Shown: positions 5,711 through 11,602 of the stretch, piece after piece
Position numbering within the stretch: position 1 is the stretch's first letter
Layout of the letters: every line of letters begins with the position of its first letter
Source: an uncultured Ignavibacteriota bacterium
GTDB taxonomy: Bacteria > Bacteroidota > Ignavibacteria > Tepidaquicellales > Tepidaquicellaceae
Assembly (NCBI GenBank): GCA_903901375.1
Contig: CAIUQV010000639.1
Location: 1 to 11,649 of the forward strand
Direction of reading: 5' to 3'
DNA: 11,649 nt
The notes under the pieces: model-generated
Seen by the model: the letters and a program-made list of their open reading frames with translations, nothing else
Database searches by the model: none
What the model was told of the DNA's origin: nothing
Position numbers and translations under genes: made by a program

Positions 5711-6781
5711 ATGCTAAAAAAATTTGGCGAAGATCTTATAAAGATAAGAGAATCGAAAAAAATTACGATTAATGATATTTCCGCAAAGACTCGCGTCCAT
5801 AAATCTATTCTTGAAAAGATGGAAGGCGGCGATTTCACTTTTTTCACAACAACTCATATACGTGCATTTCTGAAGCAATACGCTAAAGTGGTAGGCATTG
5901 ACGGCGATGAACTTCTTTTTAATTATGAGATGGCTAAGAATGGCAGATATACTTCAATGATTAAGGATATTGAGGAAAAGGAAAAAGCAAAGGAACTTGA
6001 AGCTCAGAAAGTTAAATATGTCGAAGAACCCGCAGCTCCCGAAGAAATCATTCTTCCTGATTCCGGCAAGAAAGTAAATCTTGACGATATTTTTGAAGTA
6101 CCTGAGAGTGAACCGGTTAAAGAAACAGTCGCAGATAAGACTGAAAAACCTCCTGCTGTAAAGGAAAACCCTGAACAGGCTGAAAGAAGAAAATTTTCTA
6201 AATCAAAACGTATAAAGATTGAGAATGATAATTCTGATTTTGAAGGAAGCTATAACGATGAAAGCGGATTCAGACTTTCTTCTGCTTTCTTTAAAAATGC
6301 AGGTATAGTAATTCTTATTGCCGCACTGCTTGCAGGAGTTTATTTCCTTGTTGATGTTATATTTCTTCAGAAACGTTCATCGAAAACCGAAATAATACGT
6401 CAGAATTTTGATGATGTAGTAAAAGAAACGGAAAAGAAAATTCTCGGCAAAAGAACCGATGAAGAGATTCAGGATTCTGTAAATAAAGCAGTCCTTAAAG
6501 CAGATTCTCTGAAACGTATGGAAACAGATTCCGTTTCTATTAAAATAGTCGGGCTTGGCAGAGGTTCTGTCACTGTTGTACTTGATACGCTTCTTGAGAA
6601 CAACAGGTATAAGGAGTATTTCAAAGAAGGTGATAAAAGCGAATGGAAAGCTAAGAACCGCTTCTATCTCTCGTCAGATAATACTGAATCATTCGATGTT
6701 TATCTTAACGGCAAAAAGCTTATTATTGAAGACAGAAGAATCAGGCGTCTGAAAATTTCAAGACAGGGTATTGTTAAATAA
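5711..6781 (+). CDS. rodZ: RodZ-like protein: HTH domain, one membrane helix, DUF4115
   Basis: A 356-residue bitopic inner-membrane protein. Residues 4-75 form a Xre/HTH_25-type helix-turn-helix (FGEDLIKIRESKKITINDIS, then SILEKMEGGDF and HIRAFLKQYAKVVGID), as in RodZ. A low-complexity Lys/Glu/Pro-rich cytoplasmic linker covers about 85-190. One membrane helix spans about 197-218 and a periplasmic coiled segment about 225-270. A DUF4115-like beta domain (about 274-352) carries SVSIKIVGLGRGSVTVVLD and FDVYLNGKKLIIE. In characterised bacteria RodZ links MreB filaments to the wall-synthesis machinery through the HTH domain; that role here is by analogy. No mreB is visible in the window. AAGGG at 5700-5704, 6 bases before the ATG, supports the start. 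It is followed 33 bases later by ligA. The gap before it (5600-5710) shows no convincing promoter. Confidence 0.88.
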   Translation: MLKKFGEDLIKIRESKKITINDISAKTRVHKSILEKMEGGDFTFFTTTHIRAFLKQYAKVVGIDGDELLFNYEMAKNGRYTSMIKDIEEKEKAKELEAQKVKYVEEPAAPEEIILPDSGKKVNLDDIFEVPESEPVKETVADKTEKPPAVKENPEQAERRKFSKSKRIKIENDNSDFEGSYNDESGFRLSSAFFKNAGIVILIAALLAGVYFLVDVIFLQKRSSKTEIIRQNFDDVVKETEKKILGKRTDEEIQDSVNKAVLKADSLKRMETDSVSIKIVGLGRGSVTVVLDTLLENNRYKEYFKEGDKSEWKAKNRFYLSSDNTESFDVYLNGKKLIIEDRRIRRLKISRQGIVK

Positions 6782-6801
6782 CCCTCTGCACACATTAATT
6801 T

Positions 6802-6809
6802 TATCTTTG
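6802..6809 (+). promoter_or_regulatory. Perfect -7 element before ligA, probable near-leaderless start
   Basis: TATCTTTG is an exact match to the Bacteroidetes -7 consensus TAnnTTTG. It ends 5 bases before the ligA ATG and follows the rodZ stop by 20 bases. Transcripts from such an element would begin at or within a few bases of the start codon. No TTG is found at the expected -33 distance (the rodZ TAA stop lies there), which weakens the call. Confidence 0.5.
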
Positions 6810-6814
6810 TCCTT

Positions 6815-8818
6815 ATGAATGAAGATACCATAAAAAGAATAAATACTCTCAGGCAGAAAATCAATGATGCCGACTATAAATATTATGTGCTGGCTCAGCC
6901 CGATATTGATGATTATACCTACGATACTATGATGAAGGAACTTGAAGAACTGGAAAAAACATATCCGCTCTTAATTACTCCCGATTCTCCTACTCAGAGG
7001 GTATCCGGCGAACCTACTAAAAAATTTGATGTTGTTTATCACGATGTACCTATGTTATCTCTTTCCAATTCATATAATTTCGACGAACTTATAGAATTTG
7101 ACAACAGGGTTAAATCGGCACTTTCAGAAGAAGTGATTGAATACGTCTGCGAACTTAAAATTGATGGGCTTGCAGTTTCTCTAAAGTATGAGAAAGGATT
7201 TCTGACAAAAGGTGCTACACGTGGAGACGGTACTAAAGGAGACGATGTTACAAACAATCTTAAAACTATTCGCTCCATCCCGCTGAAGGCGACAGATTCT
7301 TCTCTTAAAAATTTTGAGGTAAGAGGTGAAGTATACATTAATAAAGAAGATTTCCTCAGGATTAATGAAGAACAGGAAACAAGAGGGGAAAAACTTTTCG
7401 TTAATCCGAGAAATACTGCCGCTGGAACGCTTAAACTTAAAGACAGCAGGGTTGTAGCTTCCAGACCTCTCAATGTATTTATTTATTTCCTCCGTTCCGA
7501 TGACATTACTCTGAACTCACATTCCACAAACCTTGAACTGCTCAGGAAAATGAAATTTCCTGTAAACAGCTTTACTGAAAAAGTTAAAGGTATTGATAAG
7601 GTTATGAAATTCTGTAATCATATTGATGAGATTCGCGATACTCTTCCTTACGAAATAGATGGAGTTGTCGTAAAAGTGAACTCAATCAGACAGCAGGAAT
7701 TTCTTGGAAGTGTGGCAAAGTCGCCTCGCTGGGCTATCGCATACAAATTCAAAGCAAAGGAAAAAGTAACAAAGATAAACAGTATAACTCTTCAGGTTGG
7801 CAGAACGGGTACAATAACTCCGGTTGCCGAACTTGAGCCTGTCTTCCTTGCCGGCTCTACTATTTCGCGTGCTACACTGCATAACTTTGAAGAAATTAAG
7901 CGGAAAGATATACGCGAAAAAGATTATGTTAAAATTGAAAAGGGTGGCGATGTGATTCCAAAAGTAACCGAAGTAGTTCTGAATAAAAGGGAGAAATCTT
8001 CTGTTGAATTTTCCGAACCTGATAAATGCCCCGTCTGCAACACTAAACTTGAAAAACCGGAAGAAGAAGTATATATTTATTGCCCAAACTATTTTTGTCC
8101 TGCGCAGGTTCAGGGAAGAATAGAACATTTCGTACACCGCGATGCTATGGAGATTGAAGGACTTGGTTCAAGTATCGTTGCCGTGCTTCTGGAACAGGGT
8201 TTGATTAAAGACTTTGCAGACATATATACATTAAAAGATAAACGGAAAGAACTTATTTCAATCGAAAGGTTTGGTGAGAAAAGCGTTGATAATATTCTTA
8301 ATGCTATTGAAAAATCCAAAGAAAAGTCTTTTGAAAAGGTTTTGTTTGCCGTAGGTATAAAACAGATAGGGGAACGTACTGCAAAGTTAATAGCAAAGCA
8401 TTTCGGTTCGCTCGATAAACTTTCCATTGCTACCGAAGATGAGATTGATGATATCTACGAAATCGGTCCATCGATTGCAAAAAGTGTTGTTATTTTCTTC
8501 AGGGATGCGAAGAGTAAAGAGCTTATTTTGAAGCTTAAAAAAGCAGGCTTGAAATTTGAACTTGATGCAGAAGAAAAAACAAAACTGAACGATAAGTTTA
8601 CAGGTAAAATATTCGTGCTCACCGGTACTCTTTCAAAATTCACACGCAATGAAGCTTCTGCATTAATAGAAAAACTTGGCGGCAGAACAACATCGTCAGT
8701 CAGCAAAAAAACTGACTTCGTCCTGGCAGGTGAAGAAGCAGGTAGTAAACTCGATAAGGCAAAAAAACTTGGTGTTACAATTCTTTCTGAAGATGACTTC
8801 GAAAAAATGCTCGTCTGA
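6815..8818 (+). CDS. ligA: NAD-dependent DNA ligase LigA
   Basis: A 667-residue essential replication and repair enzyme that seals nicks using NAD+. All domains are present. Domain Ia has the NAD-binding YDTMMKEL region at 36-43. The adenylation motif is CELKIDG at 112-118, with Lys115 as the AMP-accepting residue. RGDG is at 136-139, GEVY at 171-174, EIDGVVVKV at 280-288 and WAIAYKFKA at 306-314. The OB fold follows, with LQVGRTGTITPVAEL at 326-340. A four-Cys zinc site has Cys405, Cys408, Cys423 and Cys428. Helix-hairpin-helix repeats span about 445-570, and a C-terminal BRCT domain covers about 594-667. The length is typical and no key residue is missing. The ATG at 6815 follows a perfect TATCTTTG promoter element by 5 bases, with no Shine-Dalgarno sequence. 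This suggests its own leaderless message in addition to any readthrough from rodZ. Confidence 0.98.
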   Translation: MNEDTIKRINTLRQKINDADYKYYVLAQPDIDDYTYDTMMKELEELEKTYPLLITPDSPTQRVSGEPTKKFDVVYHDVPMLSLSNSYNFDELIEFDNRVKSALSEEVIEYVCELKIDGLAVSLKYEKGFLTKGATRGDGTKGDDVTNNLKTIRSIPLKATDSSLKNFEVRGEVYINKEDFLRINEEQETRGEKLFVNPRNTAAGTLKLKDSRVVASRPLNVFIYFLRSDDITLNSHSTNLELLRKMKFPVNSFTEKVKGIDKVMKFCNHIDEIRDTLPYEIDGVVVKVNSIRQQEFLGSVAKSPRWAIAYKFKAKEKVTKINSITLQVGRTGTITPVAELEPVFLAGSTISRATLHNFEEIKRKDIREKDYVKIEKGGDVIPKVTEVVLNKREKSSVEFSEPDKCPVCNTKLEKPEEEVYIYCPNYFCPAQVQGRIEHFVHRDAMEIEGLGSSIVAVLLEQGLIKDFADIYTLKDKRKELISIERFGEKSVDNILNAIEKSKEKSFEKVLFAVGIKQIGERTAKLIAKHFGSLDKLSIATEDEIDDIYEIGPSIAKSVVIFFRDAKSKELILKLKKAGLKFELDAEEKTKLNDKFTGKIFVLTGTLSKFTRNEASALIEKLGGRTTSSVSKKTDFVLAGEEAGSKLDKAKKLGVTILSEDDFEKMLV

Positions 8819-8824
8819 AAAGTC

Positions 8825-8871
8825 CTTATCTATAACCCCTTTATCTTCTTTTATGAATGTGTATAGATAAG
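8825..8871. repeat. 10-bp inverted repeat downstream of ligA
   Basis: CTTATCTATA (8825-8834) and its exact complement TATAGATAAG (8862-8871) are separated by 27 bases, starting 6 bases after the ligA stop. The stem is AT-rich, the loop long and no T-run follows, so it is a weak terminator candidate. It may instead be an mRNA 3'-end stabiliser or a protein site. A further CTTATCT occurs near 8880. Confidence 0.4.
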
Positions 8872-8915
8872 TGTTTATTCTTATCTCAAATTCTAAAATA
8901 TCCGCTTTCTATGCG

Positions 8916-8929
8916 TCCGCCGTGGCGGA
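8916..8929. repeat. Compact GC-rich hairpin in the ligA/DUF2752 convergent gap
   Basis: TCCGCC, GT, GGCGGA: a 6-bp GC-rich palindrome in otherwise AT-rich sequence. It sits immediately before the CTCTGTG triplet repeat and between two convergent genes. It may help terminate ligA (ATTT follows), or be part of the repeat element at 8933-8959. Confidence 0.45.
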
Positions 8930-8932
8930 TTT

Positions 8933-8959
8933 CTCTGTGAACTCTGTGTGCTCTGTGGT
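8933..8959. repeat. Three 9-base CTCTGTGNN tandem units
   Basis: CTCTGTG begins at 8933, 8942 and 8951, an exact 9-base period with two variable bases between. Looser relatives follow (CTTTGTAAC near 8980, CTTCGTGAA near 9000). A related two-unit copy lies at 10386-10401. The arrangement recalls widely scattered intergenic 'CTCTGTG/CTTTGCG' type repeats seen in environmental genomes; that comparison is from memory. There is no coding evidence. Confidence 0.6.
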
Positions 8960-9015
8960 GAATTACTAAAATTATTTCTCTTTGTAACTCGTCTGCATTC
9001 TTCGTGAACCTTTAA

Positions 9016-9405
9016 CTACAGATTCCTCAGTATCCAGAATATCAAAACCGCCGCAGATACTATCCCAATCGTCAATCCGTTAACAGGTACTTTCGGCAGT
9101 TGTTTGTTGAATAGTAATAATGCAGCATAATAAACTACAGCGTATACTATTAGAGGTGTGGAAACAAACACAAAAGGATTATAATGATAAGCTTCGGCGA
9201 AGTGCAGGTGAAGTAAGTTATGCGTTCCTCTCATTCCTCCGCAGCCCGGACAAAGTAAACCCGTTACAGACTGGAATAAGCAGGGTGGATAATAATGAAG
9301 AATTTCCGGATTCCAGATATACAAAACGAGAATAAAAAAAACTGCGGCTGTTATAACCGCAGTTCCCTGTAATTTCTTGTTTTCTAATAGCCTGTTGACG
9401 TCCAA
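9016..9405 (-). CDS. DUF2752 membrane protein (copy 2)
   Basis: A 129-residue DUF2752 protein, function unknown. It has a first helix at about 15-31, the signature Cys42...TG(48-49)...CPGCG at 52-56, an AEAYHYNPFVF segment at 70-80, a second helix at about 82-100 and a third at about 109-127. It is a better match to the family signature than copy 1 and has one more helix. The only start giving the full first helix is TTG at 9405, directly after the TAA of the DUF4870 gene and in the same frame, without a Shine-Dalgarno sequence. A strong terminator (9334-9364) lies within codons 14-24. This repeats the arrangement of copy 1 at 5246 with a different upstream partner. A later TTG at codon 28 is an alternative start but would delete most of helix 1. 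The gene converges on ligA across a 197-base gap. Confidence 0.82.
   Translation of the reverse strand: MDVNRLLENKKLQGTAVITAAVFFILVLYIWNPEILHYYPPCLFQSVTGLLCPGCGGMRGTHNLLHLHFAEAYHYNPFVFVSTPLIVYAVVYYAALLLFNKQLPKVPVNGLTIGIVSAAVLIFWILRNL
9334..9364 (-). terminator. Intrinsic terminator after DUF4870, inside the DUF2752 reading frame
   Basis: On the minus strand AACTGCGG (9364-9357) pairs perfectly with CCGCAGTT (9347-9340) across a 9-base loop. It runs into eight consecutive T (9341-9334), two of which pair. It starts 41 bases after the DUF4870 stop at 9406. It overlaps DUF2752 codons 14-24, and the T-run encodes Val-Phe-Phe of the first helix. The stem and tract are those of a textbook strong terminator. 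Confidence 0.85.
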
Positions 9406-9408
9406 TTA
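9403..9408 (-). promoter_or_regulatory. TAATTG stop-start junction, DUF4870 to DUF2752
   Basis: The DUF4870 TAA (9408-9406) is immediately followed in frame by TTG (9405-9403), with no Shine-Dalgarno sequence upstream. This is identical in arrangement to the junction at 5243-5248. It suggests termination-reinitiation as the route to DUF2752. Confidence 0.6.
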
Positions 9409-9744
9409 TTTGACTAAATTGAACTTCTCTCCAAATTGTCCGATTAATGGAAGCGGTGCTACTTTTCCACCGAATGCATTTATTATTCCGATAATGTAGA
9501 ATACAATAACAGCAATATAGAGAATGTATCCAAATCCACAGGTTACAACACCGATTATGTTTACTAATATATTTACAATTAATAATACAATCGATTGTTC
9601 TGTATGATACATTACGAATTTATTCTTCTTGTATTCATCCATTAAAAGAGGTATGAAGAAAATTAAATAGGCAACAAATGCCATTGTTTTACCTGATTCG
9701 ATTTCTTCAGGTGTGATATTAAGATTCCTTGTAGATTCTGCCAT
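9406..9744 (-). CDS. DUF4870 small membrane protein
   Basis: A 112-residue inner-membrane protein matching the DUF4870 pattern. A polar N-terminus (1-17) is followed by a first helix (about 18-35) ending in FIPLLMDEYKKNKFVMYHTEQS (28-49, with the family's PLL, N-x-F-V and H-x-x-Q features). Further helices lie at about 50-67 and 70-92, and the C-terminus holds APLPLIGQFGEKF at 96-108. The family's function is unknown. AAAGGGAG (9757-9750) is a good Shine-Dalgarno sequence 5 bases before ATG 9744, much better than most starts in this window. The gene lies 44 bases after the secreted beta-sandwich gene and is followed directly by DUF2752 with an embedded terminator. It fills the same slot as the TM2 gene at 5012. 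Confidence 0.88.
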   Translation of the reverse strand: MAESTRNLNITPEEIESGKTMAFVAYLIFFIPLLMDEYKKNKFVMYHTEQSIVLLIVNILVNIIGVVTCGFGYILYIAVIVFYIIGIINAFGGKVAPLPLIGQFGEKFNLVK

Positions 9745-9788
9745 TCTAGCTCCCTTTATTATTTTAAAAATGTTTATTAAAAAAACTT

Positions 9789-10199
9789 TTATCTGAAGAT
9801 TGCTTTTATGCTACCCCAGGTATTTTTAATACCGGAAACAGTATGAACTACAGTAATCGAATTGGTATAAGAATAAGCTCCGTTTGAACCGATACATTTA
9901 AGTCTGTAATAATAGACTGAATTTGATTTGTTCCCGAAGTCTACTCCGTTATCCTGCAACGAATAATATGAATTACTGCCGTTTGCGTTTACTGATTTCA
10001 CAAATATAAAACTGTTAGGTGTGGATGCACTTCTTTCTACTTCAAACTTAACAGTTCCACCTTCATCGCCGGTCTTCCACTCTATCAATATTCCGTCGGA
10101 ATTCGTTTTTCCCGTGAAATATTCGAATGTTAAACCCGCGTACGCAACACTGACCGTAATTAATAATAAAAACAGTATTTTTATAACCCTATTTATCAT
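9789..10199 (-). CDS. Secreted single-domain beta-sandwich (FN3-like) protein
   Basis: A 136-residue exported protein. Residues 1-21 are a signal peptide with probable cleavage after AYA21. The rest is one predicted beta-sandwich: GILIEWKTGDEGGTVKFEVE at 36-55, FIFVKSVNANGSN at 64-76, VYYYRLKCIG at 95-104 and YSYTNSITVV at 109-118. The alternating hydrophobic strands, the E-W pair and the Y-Y-R-L strand resemble fibronectin type III-like modules that are common as parts of large secreted proteins in this phylum. Here the module stands alone. The tail ends in TWGSIKAIFR, a short basic/aromatic stretch of unknown role, not the usual long type IX sorting domain. The start at ATG 10199 keeps the whole signal peptide, and a promoter candidate lies 13 bases upstream. 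It may be co-transcribed with the DUF4870-DUF2752 pair. Confidence 0.75.
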   Translation of the reverse strand: MINRVIKILFLLLITVSVAYAGLTFEYFTGKTNSDGILIEWKTGDEGGTVKFEVERSASTPNSFIFVKSVNANGSNSYYSLQDNGVDFGNKSNSVYYYRLKCIGSNGAYSYTNSITVVHTVSGIKNTWGSIKAIFR

Positions 10200-10212
10200 G
10201 ACTTTAATTGCT

Positions 10213-10243
10213 TAAAGATAAAATCATTTTTCAATTAAAGCAA
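10213..10243 (-). promoter_or_regulatory. Candidate Bacteroidetes-type promoter for the secreted protein operon
   Basis: On the minus strand TTG (10243-10241), a 20-base spacer and TATCTTTA (10220-10213), matching TAnnTTTG in all but the last base. It leaves a leader of under 13 bases before ATG 10199. This is the best complete two-element match in the window. Confidence 0.5.
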
Positions 10244-10385
10244 GTGAAATTATTTAATCCATTTGTTAAATTATAAACCCTGTTTTAACATAATCTTTAT
10301 ACAATATTCATATTTAGTACTTTGAAACTCAGTGAAATTACAATATTAATTGCTGCGTTTTATTTCAATCCGGAATATATTTCCT

Positions 10386-10409
10386 CTCTGTGTTCTTTGT
10401 GACTTCTTT
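10386..10409. repeat. Degenerate second copy of the 9-base CTCTGTGNN repeat
   Basis: CTCTGTGTT (10386) and CTTTGTGAC (10395), then the weaker TTCTTT (10404), again with a 9-base period. It is related to the element at 8933-8959 and is intergenic. Confidence 0.45.
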
Positions 10410-10476
10410 AAGCGGCTATCCATAAAATCATTGTAATAAAAACAAACTTTTTATAAAACAAACCCGTCACACTGTC

Positions 10477-10501
10477 ATCCCCGCTCGTTCTTGGCGGGGA
10501 T
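10477..10501. repeat. REP-like GC-rich hairpin element
   Basis: ATCCCCGC (10477-10484), a 9-base loop, and GCGGGGAT (10494-10501) form a perfect 8-bp stem in AT-rich surroundings. The flanks GTC and CTCGACTCC resemble the widespread 'GTCATnCCCGC...GCGGGnATC' class of dispersed palindromes (similarity recalled, not searched). No T-run follows on plus, and no gene end is near on either strand, so it is not an ordinary terminator. Confidence 0.55.
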
Positions 10502-10693
10502 CTCGACTCCTACTATTCTCTTTTTATTATCAAACTTTATAAATTTCTTCATCATTGAAAATCAGTTCCCATCATCTTTTATCAGTGTGCAAATCTTTTT
10601 GTTCTTTAGTTCTTGCTACCCACTCCATCCCGTGAACTTACCCCTAATATAATTCAATTTCAAGTTTTTAAGATTTTGTATAACTTGAATGAT

Positions 10694-11602
10694 ATGAATT
10701 ATTATATAGCCATCGATTCGGGCGGTACTAACTGCAGGATTTCTTTATACAATAAAAGAGCTGAAATCATTCACTCAGATGTTTTTAATTCTGTACATTA
10801 TTCCTCCGCAGGAGCAAAAAGTTTTTCTGCTCATATTTCAGGTGTCATTAAAACCCTCCTGAATTCAAAAGGACTTTATCTGACTGAGTGCTCAGGCATT
10901 TGCGCAGGTATTGCAGGTGCAAGACTTAAATCCAATAAAGATGAAATCCGTAAATACCTTTCCGAAGAACTGGCATTCTTTAACATCATAATTGAATCGG
11001 ATACTGCAATTGCTTTTGAAGATGTATTCGGTTCTGGTGACGGACTTATTCTGATTTGTGGGACAGGCTCAGTTCTTTTTGGCAGGCTTAATGGCGAATT
11101 CGTAAGACTCGGCGGATGGGGTAAACTTCTCGGTGATGACGGCAGCAGTTATTTTATCGGACTTAATTTCCTTAAAAGCCTCGTTAAACACTTCGATAAA
11201 TCAAATGATGCCATTGAAACAGAAATTCTTCTTAATGATTTGTTCTCTTTAAACCGCGAAAATATTATTGATAAAGTTTACCATAAAAAATTCGACGTTG
11301 CCTCTCTTGCACCTTTCGTCGTTGAACAGGCAGGAAAAGGTGATAAACTTTGCAGTGATGTTGTGGCGAAAGAAATAGAAGGAGTTTTTGATTTATTCGA
11401 TACCTTTAAAGCAAAACACGGGATGAATAATAATTATAAAGTAGCTTTCACGGGTACCCTTATAGAATCTGATAATTATTTCTCCCGCCGCCTCAAAGAG
11501 CTTCTTCGTAATAATTTCGAGAATCATTTTGTGTTTCTTGATACTTTGGTAAACCCAGTAAATGGTGCTTTTAAAATTGCTATGAAAAACTTTAAACAAT
11601 AA
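10694..11602 (+). CDS. BadF/BadG-family sugar kinase, N-acetylglucosamine kinase-like
   Basis: A 302-residue cytosolic kinase of the ASKHA (actin/hexokinase) fold. The first phosphate motif is IAIDSGGTNCR at 5-15, CAGIAGAR follows at 70-77, and Asp103 in ESDTAIAFEDV is the likely catalytic or sugar-binding acid. The second phosphate motif is ICGTGSVLFG at 121-130. GGWGKLLGDDGSSYFIG at 140-156 is the hallmark of the N-acetylglucosamine kinase branch, and FTGTL at about 262-266 is the adenosine-side motif. The probable reaction is ATP-dependent phosphorylation of GlcNAc or a related amino sugar, for salvage. The BadF/BcrA ATPase title shared by the family does not imply benzoyl-CoA reductase activation here. 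I chose ATG 10694 because the ASKHA beta strand starts right after it; the in-frame TTG at 10613 would add 27 residues without similarity. The TAA stop is followed with no gap by the guaA ATG, implying coupled translation. Confidence 0.88.
   Translation: MNYYIAIDSGGTNCRISLYNKRAEIIHSDVFNSVHYSSAGAKSFSAHISGVIKTLLNSKGLYLTECSGICAGIAGARLKSNKDEIRKYLSEELAFFNIIIESDTAIAFEDVFGSGDGLILICGTGSVLFGRLNGEFVRLGGWGKLLGDDGSSYFIGLNFLKSLVKHFDKSNDAIETEILLNDLFSLNRENIIDKVYHKKFDVASLAPFVVEQAGKGDKLCSDVVAKEIEGVFDLFDTFKAKHGMNNNYKVAFTGTLIESDNYFSRRLKELLRNNFENHFVFLDTLVNPVNGAFKIAMKNFKQ

Larger units (their letters stand above)
10200..10693. other. 494-base intergenic region between divergent genes
   Basis: The region holds the promoter of the secreted-protein gene (10213-10243), a two-unit CTCTGTG-type repeat (10386-10401), and a GC-rich hairpin element (10477-10501). 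It must also hold a promoter for the kinase-guaA unit, which I could not identify convincingly. No reading frame with a recognisable protein and no tRNA was seen. The open frame running from TTG 10613 into the kinase lacks family similarity before the ATG at 10694 and is treated as upstream non-coding sequence. Confidence 0.6.

Noticed and set aside
7039..7473. 144-codon minus-strand open frame inside ligA
   Set aside because: It lies wholly opposite a fully conserved ligA coding region, is Ser/Leu-rich as expected of an antisense shadow, and has no family motif.
7682..8137. 151-codon minus-strand open frame inside ligA
   Set aside because: It is antisense to the OB-fold and zinc-finger coding region, its composition is that of a shadow frame, and no start signal is visible.
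8825..8871. Rho-independent terminator for ligA
   Set aside because: The inverted repeat is real, but the 27-base loop, AT-rich stem and missing T-tract do not fit an intrinsic terminator, so it is listed only as a repeat.
8933..9006. CRISPR-like array
   Set aside because: The units are 9 bases with 2-base gaps, far too short for repeat-spacer structure, and no cas genes are present.
10613..10693. In-frame 27-residue N-terminal extension of the kinase from TTG 10613
   Set aside because: The added residues have no family similarity, and the first conserved beta strand starts right after ATG 10694.
10694..11602. Benzoyl-CoA or 2-hydroxyacyl-CoA dehydratase activator (BadF/BcrA sense)
   Set aside because: There is no Cys pair for an iron-sulfur cluster and no dehydratase subunits nearby. 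The GGWGKLLGDDG motif fits the sugar-kinase branch.
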